DNA of 44,478 bases. It comes from an uncultured Isosphaeraceae bacterium. Its GTDB lineage: Bacteria > Planctomycetota > Planctomycetia > Isosphaerales > Isosphaeraceae. The notes below the pieces were generated by a model. It worked only from the letters and a program-made list of their open reading frames with translations, did no database searches and was not told the DNA's origin. The stretch's first letter is position 1; each line of letters starts with the position of its first letter. The position numbers were made by a program, and so were the translations under genes. The DNA is taken from assembly GCA_937858365.1 (NCBI GenBank), contig CALLYK010000174.1, forward strand, positions 1 to 44,478. The letters run 5' to 3'. Positions 8,760 to 16,426 of this stretch are shown in pieces.

Positions 8760-9839
8760 TCAACCCGCCCTCGCCGCGTTTTCTTCCAGCGACGTCAACA
8801 GGCTGTTGATCGAGCCGTTAAGGTGCGTCTCTCGGATCGCCAGGGCGAACATGTCGGCCACGTCCACACTCCGAACGCGCTCGCGCACGGCGGTGCCTTC
8901 GACCCGCCAGGGTGAGACCGTGTTGGTCACGAAGATGCGAGGGACACGCGCGAGCGTCTCGGCCGCCCGACCCGTGAAAAGGCCGTGGGTCACGCAGGCC
9001 GCGAACATCGTGCCGCCGCGCTCGTGGATGGCCTTCTCAATCTCGGCGAGCGTGCTCCCCGTGGCGAGGATGTCGTCGGGCACGATCACCAGGGCCCCCG
9101 CGATCGGCTCGGCCGGTTCCTCGATGATCGTCGTGATCTGCGACTCCGTGTCCCCCAAACGTGTCTTGTTCGCATGCGCGAAGCCGACGCGCACCTCGCG
9201 ACCGAACCGCTTCGCCAGGACCTTCTGCAAGGTCCCTTGAAACGCCTTGGTCCGCTTGGTCGCGCCCAGGTCGGGGGTCAGCACGACATAGCGGGCCCCC
9301 GCGGGAAGCTCGTCGGCGACGGCCCGCGTGAGGGGACACCGGGCCTCCAAATGGTCGAAGTTCATCTTCAAGGCGGCGGCCGCGTTCTGCACGGCGGCCG
9401 GGTTGTGGACGTCGATTGTGATCAGACGCTGGACGCCCGCGGCCCACATCTGGCGGACGAACGTGGCCGTGTTGATCGCCGCGCGGGGCTGGTCTTTCTG
9501 GTCCTGCCTCATATAAGGGAACATCGTGCCGATGAGGGTCACATCCGCGCACGAGGCGTCTTTCAACGACGAGACGAACAGGATCGTGCCCCAGACCTTC
9601 TCGTCGACCGCCTCGTCGGGGTCGGTGGCGAACGAGTCGATGAGGTAGACCTTGCGACCGCGGACATTGATCTTGGATCGGATGTAGCTCTCGCGGTCGT
9701 GCCGCCGCCGCTCCTCCTTCTCGGCCAGACGGAAGCCGGGCAGCCAATGGGCGTCGACCCAAGCCTCGATCCCGCGGGCCATCGCCGTGGCCCCGTTCAT
9801 GGCGAAGACCACCGGCACCTGATCACCTTTCAAATCCAT
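8760..9839 (-). CDS. prs: Divergent ribose-phosphate pyrophosphokinase (PRPP synthetase)
   Basis: It makes PRPP from ribose 5-phosphate and ATP for nucleotide, His and Trp synthesis. The 359 residues start at ATG 9839, with GAGG upstream. Family motifs are PYMRQDQKDQPRAAINTATF (ATP-binding region), ITIDVHNPAAVQN (metal/ribose site), the K-T-R of FAHANKTRLGDTESQ (counterpart of the catalytic KRR flexible loop) and the PRPP loop IVPDDILATGSTLAEIEKAI. The protein is longer than usual, and its N-terminal 70 residues do not look like the standard Prs N-terminus. The ATP-binding motif also lacks the usual GYAR spacing. It may be a lineage-specific paralogue, and a main Prs may lie elsewhere. The gene is divergent from ruvA across about 200 bp. 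Confidence 0.8.
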   Translation of the reverse strand: MDLKGDQVPVVFAMNGATAMARGIEAWVDAHWLPGFRLAEKEERRRHDRESYIRSKINVRGRKVYLIDSFATDPDEAVDEKVWGTILFVSSLKDASCADVTLIGTMFPYMRQDQKDQPRAAINTATFVRQMWAAGVQRLITIDVHNPAAVQNAAAALKMNFDHLEARCPLTRAVADELPAGARYVVLTPDLGATKRTKAFQGTLQKVLAKRFGREVRVGFAHANKTRLGDTESQITTIIEEPAEPIAGALVIVPDDILATGSTLAEIEKAIHERGGTMFAACVTHGLFTGRAAETLARVPRIFVTNTVSPWRVEGTAVRERVRSVDVADMFALAIRETHLNGSINSLLTSLEENAARAG

Positions 9840-10036
9840 CGCGCGCCTCGATCGCCTGAGAACGGGGGGACCATCCACTCCCATTCTACGCGAAGCGGCG
9901 ACGCGGTGGACCGCGAAGACGCGGGGCCTTCCCCCACGCCGCCGTCCCGCCGTTCACTCTTGCACGATGGGGGCCGACTCGCGAGAATCTCTGGACAAAA
10001 CGTCAGATGGCCGGTGTGCTCAGGGAGGACCGTATC

Positions 10037-10687
10037 GTGATCAGTCTGCTCCGGGGTGTCTTGCGCGAGGTGCGCGAGGAGTCGCTCACCCTTGTCGTCG
10101 AACCGTTCGAGTTCGAGGTCCTCATCCCCGAGAACGCGCGCCGCGGCCTGCAATCCAAGCTCGGTGAGCGGATCGTCTTGCACACGATCTTCGACCTGGA
10201 GGGGAACCAGATGAGCGGGTCGCAAAGGCCCCGCTTGATCGGCTTCTTGACCCCCATCGACCGCGAGTTCTTCGACCTCTTCTGCTCGGTCGACGGCATC
10301 GGCGTGCGCAAGGCCCTTCGGGCCATGGTCCGGCCGATTCGCGACCTCGCTCGGACCATTCAAGACCAAAACGTGAAGGACCTGGCCACCTATCCGGGGA
10401 TCGGCGAGGCCACGGCCGAACGCGTGGTCGCCAAGCTCCGACGCAAGGTCGGCAAGTTCGCGCTGATTGTGGCCCCAACGGGCGCGCCCGCGGCCGTGGC
10501 GACGAACGGCCAGGAGGAGTCGGCCGAGCCGGACGTCGTCCGCGACACGTATCAGGCCCTCCTCTCGGTGGGTCACACCGACAGCCAGGCCCGGGCCGCG
10601 ATCGACCGTGTCCTCGCGGGCACCAAGAAGAAGTTCAAGAGCGTGCCCGACCTCATCGAGGCGATCTATCAAAATCAACGTGGATGA
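10037..10687 (+). CDS. ruvA: Holliday junction branch migration subunit RuvA
   Basis: RuvA binds four-way DNA junctions and loads the RuvB motor. The GTG at 10037 (VISLLRG) is chosen over ATG 10007 because GGAGGA lies 7 nt upstream and RuvA proteins begin MI-x-LxG. From that start there are 216 residues. An OB-fold domain covers about 1-62, two helix-hairpin-helix motifs lie at about 62-135 (DGIGVRKALRAM and YPGIGEATAERVVAKL), and after a linker a C-terminal UBA-like domain lies at about 170-212 (DTYQALLSVGHTDSQARAAI). It is the first gene of a co-directional set ending in ruvB and a DinB-like gene. The next gene starts 18 bp downstream. Confidence 0.93.
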   Translation: MISLLRGVLREVREESLTLVVEPFEFEVLIPENARRGLQSKLGERIVLHTIFDLEGNQMSGSQRPRLIGFLTPIDREFFDLFCSVDGIGVRKALRAMVRPIRDLARTIQDQNVKDLATYPGIGEATAERVVAKLRRKVGKFALIVAPTGAPAAVATNGQEESAEPDVVRDTYQALLSVGHTDSQARAAIDRVLAGTKKKFKSVPDLIEAIYQNQRG

Positions 10688-10705
10688 ACCAAAGGGTCAT
10701 TCCTG

Positions 10706-11797
10706 ATGCCTCCCGAGAGCGCCCAAGGTCCGGACCGGATCGTCACCCCGAAGTCGGGCCGCTGCCCAAACTGCACCGGCCCCGTCGAACCGGCCGACGC
10801 CTTCTGCCCCTCGTGCGGGACCGCGCTGGCCCCCAAGGGAGAAGCCCCCGCGACCGGCCCGGCCTCGGCCATCGAGGCGACCCACTCCAGGGCCTTCCGT
10901 TGCGAGAGCTGCGGGGCCCAGGTCCATTGCGAGCCCGACTCCCGAAGCACGACCTGCCCCTTCTGCGCGGCCCCTTACGTCCTGGAAATCGACCCCAAGA
11001 CGTCGGGTCGCGAAACGCCTGAGTTCGTCCTCGGGTTCGCCGTCGCCCCCGACGACGCCGAGAAGATCTACCGTGACTGGGTGCGCTCCGGCGGCATCTT
11101 CCGACCCGGCGACCTCGCCGCTCGGGCCCGCGCCGATGGCCTGAAGGGGATCTATCTCCCGTCGTGGTCATTCAGTTGCCGGGCCGATAGCACCTGGACC
11201 GCCCAGATCGGCGAACATTGGTGGCGAACCGAGACCTACACCGAGACCGACGCCAACGGCAACACCGTGACCAAAACGCGCCAGGTGCAAGAGACCGAGT
11301 GGTGGGGACTCTCCGGCGGCCACCACGCCTATCACAGCTTCTACCTGGTGAGCGGCTCGAAGGGCCTGGAACAGAAGGTGCTCGATCGCGTCGGGCCGTT
11401 CCAACTCCTCGCCCTGAAGCGCTACGCGCCCAGCTTCCTCGCCGGCTGGCTCAGCGAAGACCATTCGATCGCCAAGGAAGACGCCTATCCCCTCTCCGAG
11501 GCCGAGTTCCACCGCCGCCAGCAGGCCGCCATCGCCGCCTTCCTGCCCGGCGACACCCATAGCGGCCTTCAGGTCCAAACACGCTTCTCCCAAGTGAATT
11601 CCGACTTGATCCTTCTTCCCATATACTTGCGCAGCTACATCTACAACGGCAAACTCTACCGGACCTTGATCAACGGCCAGACCGGCAAGATTTGGGGACA
11701 GAAACCGCTCTCGGGCGTCCGGATCGGCGCCTTCGTCGGGGGCGTCATTCTGCTCTTGGTCCTGCTCTGGTTGCTCATCACGCTCCTCTCTCGCTGA
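10706..11797 (+). CDS. Double zinc-ribbon protein with C-terminal membrane anchor (paralogue 1)
   Basis: This 363-residue protein has two N-terminal zinc ribbons: CPNC with CPSC at about 20-37, and CESC with CPFC at about 70-92. The middle is a conserved alpha/beta part with KGIYLPSWSFSCRADSTWTA, a Thr-rich loop, then LPIYLRSYIYNGKLYRTLIN, reading like an extended beta sandwich. It ends in a single hydrophobic helix (FVGGVILLLVLLWLLITLL) close to the C-terminus, so the bulk is cytosolic. It is clearly related to the next gene: both share zinc ribbons, an N-G-Q-T-G motif before the anchor, and overall order. Databases often label such proteins 'PriA-like zinc ribbon', but there is no helicase domain here. 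Its position between ruvA and ruvB suggests co-expression, not a shown role in recombination. Confidence 0.8.
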   Translation: MPPESAQGPDRIVTPKSGRCPNCTGPVEPADAFCPSCGTALAPKGEAPATGPASAIEATHSRAFRCESCGAQVHCEPDSRSTTCPFCAAPYVLEIDPKTSGRETPEFVLGFAVAPDDAEKIYRDWVRSGGIFRPGDLAARARADGLKGIYLPSWSFSCRADSTWTAQIGEHWWRTETYTETDANGNTVTKTRQVQETEWWGLSGGHHAYHSFYLVSGSKGLEQKVLDRVGPFQLLALKRYAPSFLAGWLSEDHSIAKEDAYPLSEAEFHRRQQAAIAAFLPGDTHSGLQVQTRFSQVNSDLILLPIYLRSYIYNGKLYRTLINGQTGKIWGQKPLSGVRIGAFVGGVILLLVLLWLLITLLSR

Positions 11798-11808
11798 GGT
11801 GACGTCCC

Positions 11809-12780
11809 GTGGACGCATTGACCCTGATCGATCGCTGTGAAGTGTGCGAGGCCCTCGTCGACGTCGAGGACCTCTTCTGCGCCAACTGCGGGACCGAAGT
11901 GCCCGACCAGGGCCGAGCGAAGACCCATCGCTTGGCCATCGAGGCCAAGAACTTCCAGTGCCGCGGCTGCGGCGCCGCCATGAATTACGACGCCAAGGCG
12001 CAAGGGCTCAAGTGCCCCTTCTGCGGTTCGCTCGACCTCGTGGCCGACGCCTCTCAAGGCATCCTCGCCCCCGAGTTCGTCCTCCCGTTCCGACTCGACC
12101 GCAATGAGGCCGAAGACCGCCTGCGCTCCTGGCTCGGCTCCAGTTTCTGGCACCCCCTCGACCTCCGCGCCGGCGCCCAGTTGACCGAGCTCCGCGCCGT
12201 CTATGTCCCCTTCTGGGTCTTCGCCACTCACGTGAGCACCCATTGGACCTACGACACGAGCCGGGTCCCCTTCGGGGCCAGCGCCTCGTGGTATCCGGTG
12301 AGTGGTCACCGTCTGGCCGAATACTCCGACCTCTGGGTCCCCGCCGGCGCCGGCTTGGACACGCGCGAGACCAACGCCATCTTCCCGTTCGACCTGAACG
12401 ACGCCGTCGCGCCGGATCAGGTGGACCTGGCCAACGTGACCGTCGAGCAGTTCTCGGTCTCGCGCCGCTATGCGCGACCGCTTGCCCAGGAACGGCTGGA
12501 GGCCCTGGAAAAGGCCGTCCTCGCCGCCGAGGCCAACGCGGGGACCCGCAACCATCACGTGAATTGCCTGATGACCGGGGCCACTTCGCGACCGGGGCTC
12601 GTCCCCGTTTACGTCCTCGCCTATCGCTACAAGGGCACCCTCTATCGCTACGTGGTCAACGGCCAAACCGGCAACGCCACGGGCACGGCGCCGCTCTCGC
12701 TCGTCAGGTTCGGCGGCGTGATGGGCCTTGTCCTTTTGGCCATCGTCATCATCATCTTACTTGTAATGCTCTTTCGATAA
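11809..12780 (+). CDS. Double zinc-ribbon protein with C-terminal membrane anchor (paralogue 2)
   Basis: This 323-residue protein begins at GTG 11809, with GAGGTG just upstream; the gap to the previous stop is 11 bp, so translation is probably coupled. Zinc ribbons are CEVC with CANC (about 10-27) and CRGC with CPFC (about 46-70). The central domain has LRAVYVPFWVFATHVSTHWT and, further on, VPVYVLAYRYKGTLYRYVVN, matching the preceding paralogue. The C-terminal helix is GGVMGLVLLAIVIIILLVML. It lacks the paralogue's TETDANGNTVTK loop. The pair probably arose by tandem duplication and could form a heteromer at the inner membrane. The function is unknown. Confidence 0.8.
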   Translation: MDALTLIDRCEVCEALVDVEDLFCANCGTEVPDQGRAKTHRLAIEAKNFQCRGCGAAMNYDAKAQGLKCPFCGSLDLVADASQGILAPEFVLPFRLDRNEAEDRLRSWLGSSFWHPLDLRAGAQLTELRAVYVPFWVFATHVSTHWTYDTSRVPFGASASWYPVSGHRLAEYSDLWVPAGAGLDTRETNAIFPFDLNDAVAPDQVDLANVTVEQFSVSRRYARPLAQERLEALEKAVLAAEANAGTRNHHVNCLMTGATSRPGLVPVYVLAYRYKGTLYRYVVNGQTGNATGTAPLSLVRFGGVMGLVLLAIVIIILLVMLFR

Positions 12781-12810
12781 GTCACGCCTCTTCATGCAAG
12801 GAGGGCCCCG

Positions 12811-13890
12811 ATGAGGGAACCGATCATCACCGGCCGGCGCGACGAAGGAGACGAGCCGCCGCCGCGGGGCCCCAGGGAACAACGCGCCTTGGACCCGTTC
12901 GAGGAGAAGCTGCGTCCTCAACGGCTGGGCGAGGTCATCGGTCAACGCGCCGTGGCCGAACGCTTGGCCATCGCCCTGGAGGCCGCCCGCCGCCGCGACG
13001 AGGCCCTCCCCCACATCCTCTTCGACGGCCCCCCGGGACTGGGCAAGACCACCTTCGCCTCAGTCCTCCACAACGAGCTGGGTGTTGAACTCAACATCAC
13101 GAGTGGCCCGGCCCTCGACAAGAAGATGGACCTGATGCCCTACCTGACCAACGCGGTCGAGCGCTCCATCCTCTTCATCGACGAGATCCACCGGATGCCC
13201 CGGGTCGTGGAAGAGTTCATCTACCCCGTGATGGAAGACTTCCGCGTGGACATCGTCTTCGGCGAGGGCATGGCCGCGCGGACCATCAACATGCCCCTCA
13301 AGAAGTTCACCATCATCGGCGCCACCACCCGAAGCGGCATGCTGAGCGGGCCCCTCCGCGACCGCTTCCACCTCCACGAACACCTCGACTTCTACGACGT
13401 CGACGACCTGGCCCGCATCATTCAGATCAACGCAAGCAAGCTGAAAACGACCATCGATGACGACGCCGCGATCGAGCTGGCTGAACGCGCCCGGGGGACG
13501 CCTCGCCTGGCCAACTCCCGCCTGCGGTGGGTCCGCGACTACGCCACGGCCCGCGCCAACGGCCACATCTCCAAGGAAATCGCCCACCGCGCCCTGGACA
13601 TGCAGGAGATCGACCAGGCCGGCATGGACAAGCAAGACCGACGCTATCTCGACACGCTCCTCCGCGTCTTCCACGGTGGTCCCACCGGCGTCGAGGCCCT
13701 CGCCGCGACCATGTGCCTGGCCGTGGACACCCTGGAGGAAGAGGTCGAGCCCTACCTCCTGCGCCGCGAATTCATCATCCGGACGCCTCGTGGCCGCAAG
13801 GCCACCCCACGCGCCTACGACCACATGGGACTCGCCCGCCCCGCCTTCGACGACGGCCCTTTGTTCGACCCCCAACGACGCCTCTTCTGA
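12811..13890 (+). CDS. ruvB: Holliday junction branch migration ATPase RuvB
   Basis: RuvB is the AAA+ hexameric motor that drives Holliday-junction branch migration with RuvA. This 359-residue protein has AAGGAGG 6 nt before its ATG. It carries Walker A GPPGLGKTT, Walker B ILFIDEIHR, the sensor 1 region IIGATTRSGMLSGPLRDRF with the arginine finger, and the RuvB-specific winged-helix C-terminus (GGPTGVEALAATM, then EPYLLRREFIIRTPRGRKAT). The N-terminal 30 residues are an extra charged segment. It is the fourth gene of the ruvA set, separated from ruvA by two zinc-ribbon genes; elsewhere the two are often adjacent. ruvC is not in the window. Confidence 0.95.
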   Translation: MREPIITGRRDEGDEPPPRGPREQRALDPFEEKLRPQRLGEVIGQRAVAERLAIALEAARRRDEALPHILFDGPPGLGKTTFASVLHNELGVELNITSGPALDKKMDLMPYLTNAVERSILFIDEIHRMPRVVEEFIYPVMEDFRVDIVFGEGMAARTINMPLKKFTIIGATTRSGMLSGPLRDRFHLHEHLDFYDVDDLARIIQINASKLKTTIDDDAAIELAERARGTPRLANSRLRWVRDYATARANGHISKEIAHRALDMQEIDQAGMDKQDRRYLDTLLRVFHGGPTGVEALAATMCLAVDTLEEEVEPYLLRREFIIRTPRGRKATPRAYDHMGLARPAFDDGPLFDPQRRLF

Positions 13891-13907
13891 ACGAGGAGTT
13901 CCCCCCC

Positions 13908-14369
13908 ATGCCCGACCCCCTCGTCGAGACCTGGCTCATCCACGACCGAATCAACCTCTACCTTCTCGACGCGATCGCCGAGGAGGCCCTGGCCGACGCC
14001 TTGCCCAAGTGCCGCACCGTCTCCGATCAGTTTGCGCACATTCATAACGTCCGTTTGATGTGGCTCAAGTCGGCGGCGCCCGACCTTTGGGAAGGTCTGG
14101 AAAAGCTCGAGACCAAGACGCTCGCCGCCAAGGGCAAGCTGCGCGCGGCCCTCCAGGCGTCGGGTTCGGCCATCGCCACGATGCTGGAGCGGGCGATCGC
14201 CGAGGGGGGCCGCGTGAAGGGCTTCAAGCCGCACGCCACCGCCTTCGTCGGCTACCTGATCGCGCACGAGTCGCACCACCGCGGCCAGATCGGCTGGACC
14301 CTCAAGCAGTCGGGCCACCCGCTCGACAAGAAGACCGCCTTCGGCCTTTGGGAATGGGGCACGCGCTGA
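13908..14369 (+). CDS. DinB/YfiT-like four-helix-bundle protein
   Basis: This 153-residue protein starts at ATG 13908, 17 bp after ruvB, with ACGAGGAG upstream. It has the DinB-fold metal triad: His46 in FAHIHNVRLMW, and His120 and His124 in IAHESHHRGQIGWTLKQSG. In this superfamily such residues bind a divalent metal, and members act as thiol transferases or hydrolases. The substrate is unknown. The name DinB recalls a DNA-damage-inducible Bacillus gene, which fits loosely with the ruv neighbours, but damage induction here is only a guess: no LexA-like box was recognised upstream. Confidence 0.85.
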   Translation: MPDPLVETWLIHDRINLYLLDAIAEEALADALPKCRTVSDQFAHIHNVRLMWLKSAAPDLWEGLEKLETKTLAAKGKLRAALQASGSAIATMLERAIAEGGRVKGFKPHATAFVGYLIAHESHHRGQIGWTLKQSGHPLDKKTAFGLWEWGTR

Positions 14370-14450
14370 GGCCGCCTGTGGACAAACCGCCGGCCCCGCC
14401 GTTTCCCATCGAAGGACGCATTCCATCCCAAGCAGGTCCGGAGTCCGCCG

Positions 14451-15320
14451 ATGCTTCGCGCCCCGACCCTTTTCACGCTTCTGGCCGCGACCGCCCCCGC
14501 GTTCGCGCAAGGGCCCAACACCAAAGACGACCCGTTCGACGCCAACGTGAAGGTGGAGGTTCGGGTCGAGGCTTGGGTGCTGAACAGCGACGGAATCCCC
14601 ACCCACGCGACCGCCGAATTCCCCAACGCCACCAACCCGAACCGCATCCTCAAACAGGACTACCACTTCACCATCCCTCGCCAACCCCAGAAGGCCGAGA
14701 AGCCGACACCCACCCCCTTCGGCCCGATCGGCGTGGCCCTGAACGGCGTCCCCTTTTACAACCCGTACAACGCCGAGGGCCGCGACGCCGTGCTCGGGCC
14801 TTTCGCCGAGGTCTTCGACTCCTGCTGTGGCCACCCCGACCCCATGGGTCGTTATCACTATCATAAGTATCCCGTATGCGTGAAATCACCGTTCACCGAC
14901 CCGGAAGGAAAGCACTCGCCACTGATTGGTTATATGTTCGATGGTTTCGCCATGTATGGCCCCAATGGTCTGGATGGCGCCCCGCCGGCCGACCTGGACG
15001 AGTGCAACGGTCACGAGGACCCGGTCCGTGGCTATCACTACCACGCGACCGAGAAGTTCCCCTACTTGATCGCCTCCTATCGCGGGACGCCCGAGCCAAG
15101 CAACTTCGACCGCCCGCGCTTCCCCGGCCGGAACGGTCCGTTCGCCTTCCGACCGGGGCAGGGGCTTCCACCGCACCCGTTGATGCGTGTCCTGGACCGA
15201 AACGGCGACGGCGTGCTCTCCGCCGACGAAATCGCCCAGGCGGCCGACGCCCTCAAACAACTCGACCGAAACGGCGACGGCAAACTCTCGACCGAGGAAC
15301 TCCGCCCGCGCCGCGATTGA
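14451..15320 (+). CDS. Secreted YHYH-domain protein with C-terminal EF-hands
   Basis: This 289-residue protein follows GGAG 7 nt upstream of its ATG. A signal peptide occupies residues 1-20 (FTLLAATAPAFAQ). The YHYH domain has its namesake motif twice, at 135-138 (GRYHYHKYP) and 195-198 (RGYHYHATE). It also has CCGHPDPMG and the core GYMFDGFAMYGPNG. Two calcium-binding EF-hand loops end the protein: DRNGDGVLSADE (249-260) and DRNGDGKLSTEE (272-283). YHYH proteins are secreted and of unknown function; the histidines suggest metal binding. The EF-hand addition suggests calcium-dependent stability or attachment. It converges on the lipoprotein gene with 28 bp between stops. Confidence 0.85.
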   Translation: MLRAPTLFTLLAATAPAFAQGPNTKDDPFDANVKVEVRVEAWVLNSDGIPTHATAEFPNATNPNRILKQDYHFTIPRQPQKAEKPTPTPFGPIGVALNGVPFYNPYNAEGRDAVLGPFAEVFDSCCGHPDPMGRYHYHKYPVCVKSPFTDPEGKHSPLIGYMFDGFAMYGPNGLDGAPPADLDECNGHEDPVRGYHYHATEKFPYLIASYRGTPEPSNFDRPRFPGRNGPFAFRPGQGLPPHPLMRVLDRNGDGVLSADEIAQAADALKQLDRNGDGKLSTEELRPRRD

Positions 15321-15348
15321 CGGGGGCCGCCGGGCGGATCGCATCCTC

Positions 15349-16104
15349 TCAGGGGGGGCCGGCCGAACCCGCCTCTTCCGCCTTGGTTGTCTCCCCACTT
15401 TCGGGTGGTATCGCTTCGGTCTCGTCCACGGGAAGGGCCTTCACCCAGAGTTGGACCCGACGCGGCGCGCCTTCCGACCCAGGCGGCAAAACCTCGGTCG
15501 CGTCGAAGTGGAACAGGATCGCCTCCTTGGCGGGGTCGAGCGCGATGGGTTGTCCGACGCCGGGCGTGTTGGAACTGAAGCCCCACTGTTTCCAGCCGAA
15601 GACGAAGGCGTCGGCGGGCAAGCCCAAGGTGTAACCCCCGCCGTTCTCCACATGGAGACTCATCTTCCCGCCCATTTGGCCTGGGTCCTTCAACCAGTGG
15701 AAAAGGACCTTGCGCCGGGTGCCGTCGGCCGTGTTGGTTGTGGCCACGTAGCCTTCGGCGGGAATGCGCGAGGCCATCGTCTTTTGCCCGGTCTCCTCGA
15801 CCTCGATCCAGCAGCGGATTCGCCCTTGATAGTCGAACGACCAGGCGTTGATGTTGAGGATGGACGCCAACTGGTCGGCCGTGAGCGGGGCGGGAGTCAC
15901 CATCGTCCCACCGAAGGCACCGCCCCCCGGCATCCCCATGGCCCCGGGCGGCATCCCGCCGCCCATGCCGCCCGTCACGACAAAGGGGGCCGGCATCGGC
16001 TTGGTCGGTACGGGCGTGGGAGGGGGCGGCGGGAGAACGACCGGCGAGCAGCCGACGGTCCCACACGAGACGAGGATCGACCAGAGAAGGGGGCGCCTGG
16101 GCAT
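15349..16104 (-). CDS. Predicted lipoprotein, planctomycete type, function unknown
   Basis: This 251-residue protein begins MPRRPLLWSILVSCGTVGC. Either Cys14 or Cys19 could be the lipidated residue, the second being followed by SPVV and a proline run. Residues about 30-70 are Pro/Gly/Met-rich (GGMGGGMPPGAMGMPGGG). The remainder is a compact beta-rich domain, with INAWSFDYQGRIRCWIEVEE, KVLFHWLKDPGQMGGKMSLHV and AILFHFDATEVLPPGSEG. GGAG lies 8 nt before the ATG. No catalytic motif is apparent. It would sit on the outer face of a membrane. The upstream spacer to 16,327 contains nothing I can name. Confidence 0.7.
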   Translation of the reverse strand: MPRRPLLWSILVSCGTVGCSPVVLPPPPPTPVPTKPMPAPFVVTGGMGGGMPPGAMGMPGGGAFGGTMVTPAPLTADQLASILNINAWSFDYQGRIRCWIEVEETGQKTMASRIPAEGYVATTNTADGTRRKVLFHWLKDPGQMGGKMSLHVENGGGYTLGLPADAFVFGWKQWGFSSNTPGVGQPIALDPAKEAILFHFDATEVLPPGSEGAPRRVQLWVKALPVDETEAIPPESGETTKAEEAGSAGPP

Positions 16105-16327
16105 GTTCGAGACTCCGTGAGAGGTCGCTCCGGGACTGTCCCCGATTCTATTCGGACTCAGACGGAAGTCCTAGAGAGTGGTCCGGCTTGGGTTCGGGTT
16201 GGCGCCGAGGCGGACATCTGACCATAGGTATCCTATAACGGTGCCGCCGAGCGGTGTCGCGATGGGCCCCCGCGGGTCCAGAAGCGCGGGGGACGCGCCT
16301 TCCGGTCGCCCGAATCGATACGTCCCG

Positions 16328-16380
16328 AAAAAAGAGACCGGCCCGGACCACCGTCGGCGCGGACGGCGATCGGGCCGGTC
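16328..16380 (-). terminator. Rho-independent terminator for the 16427-17623 gene
   Basis: On the minus strand, GACCGGCCCG (16380-16371) pairs with CGGGCCGGTC (16345-16336), and an inner GTCCGCGCCGAC-type hairpin extends the structure. It is followed by TCTTTTTTC. It lies 47 bp downstream of the stop of the minus-strand gene, as expected for an intrinsic terminator. Confidence 0.85.
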
Positions 16381-16426
16381 TTGGGTCCGGCGGTCTCCTG
16401 CATGGAGAGGATTTGCGTGTGCCGCA

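Noticed and set aside
11656-12666. 336-codon minus-strand frame opposite the zinc-ribbon genes
   Set aside because: It is antisense to both zinc-ribbon proteins, whose Cys motifs and paralogy support the plus strand.
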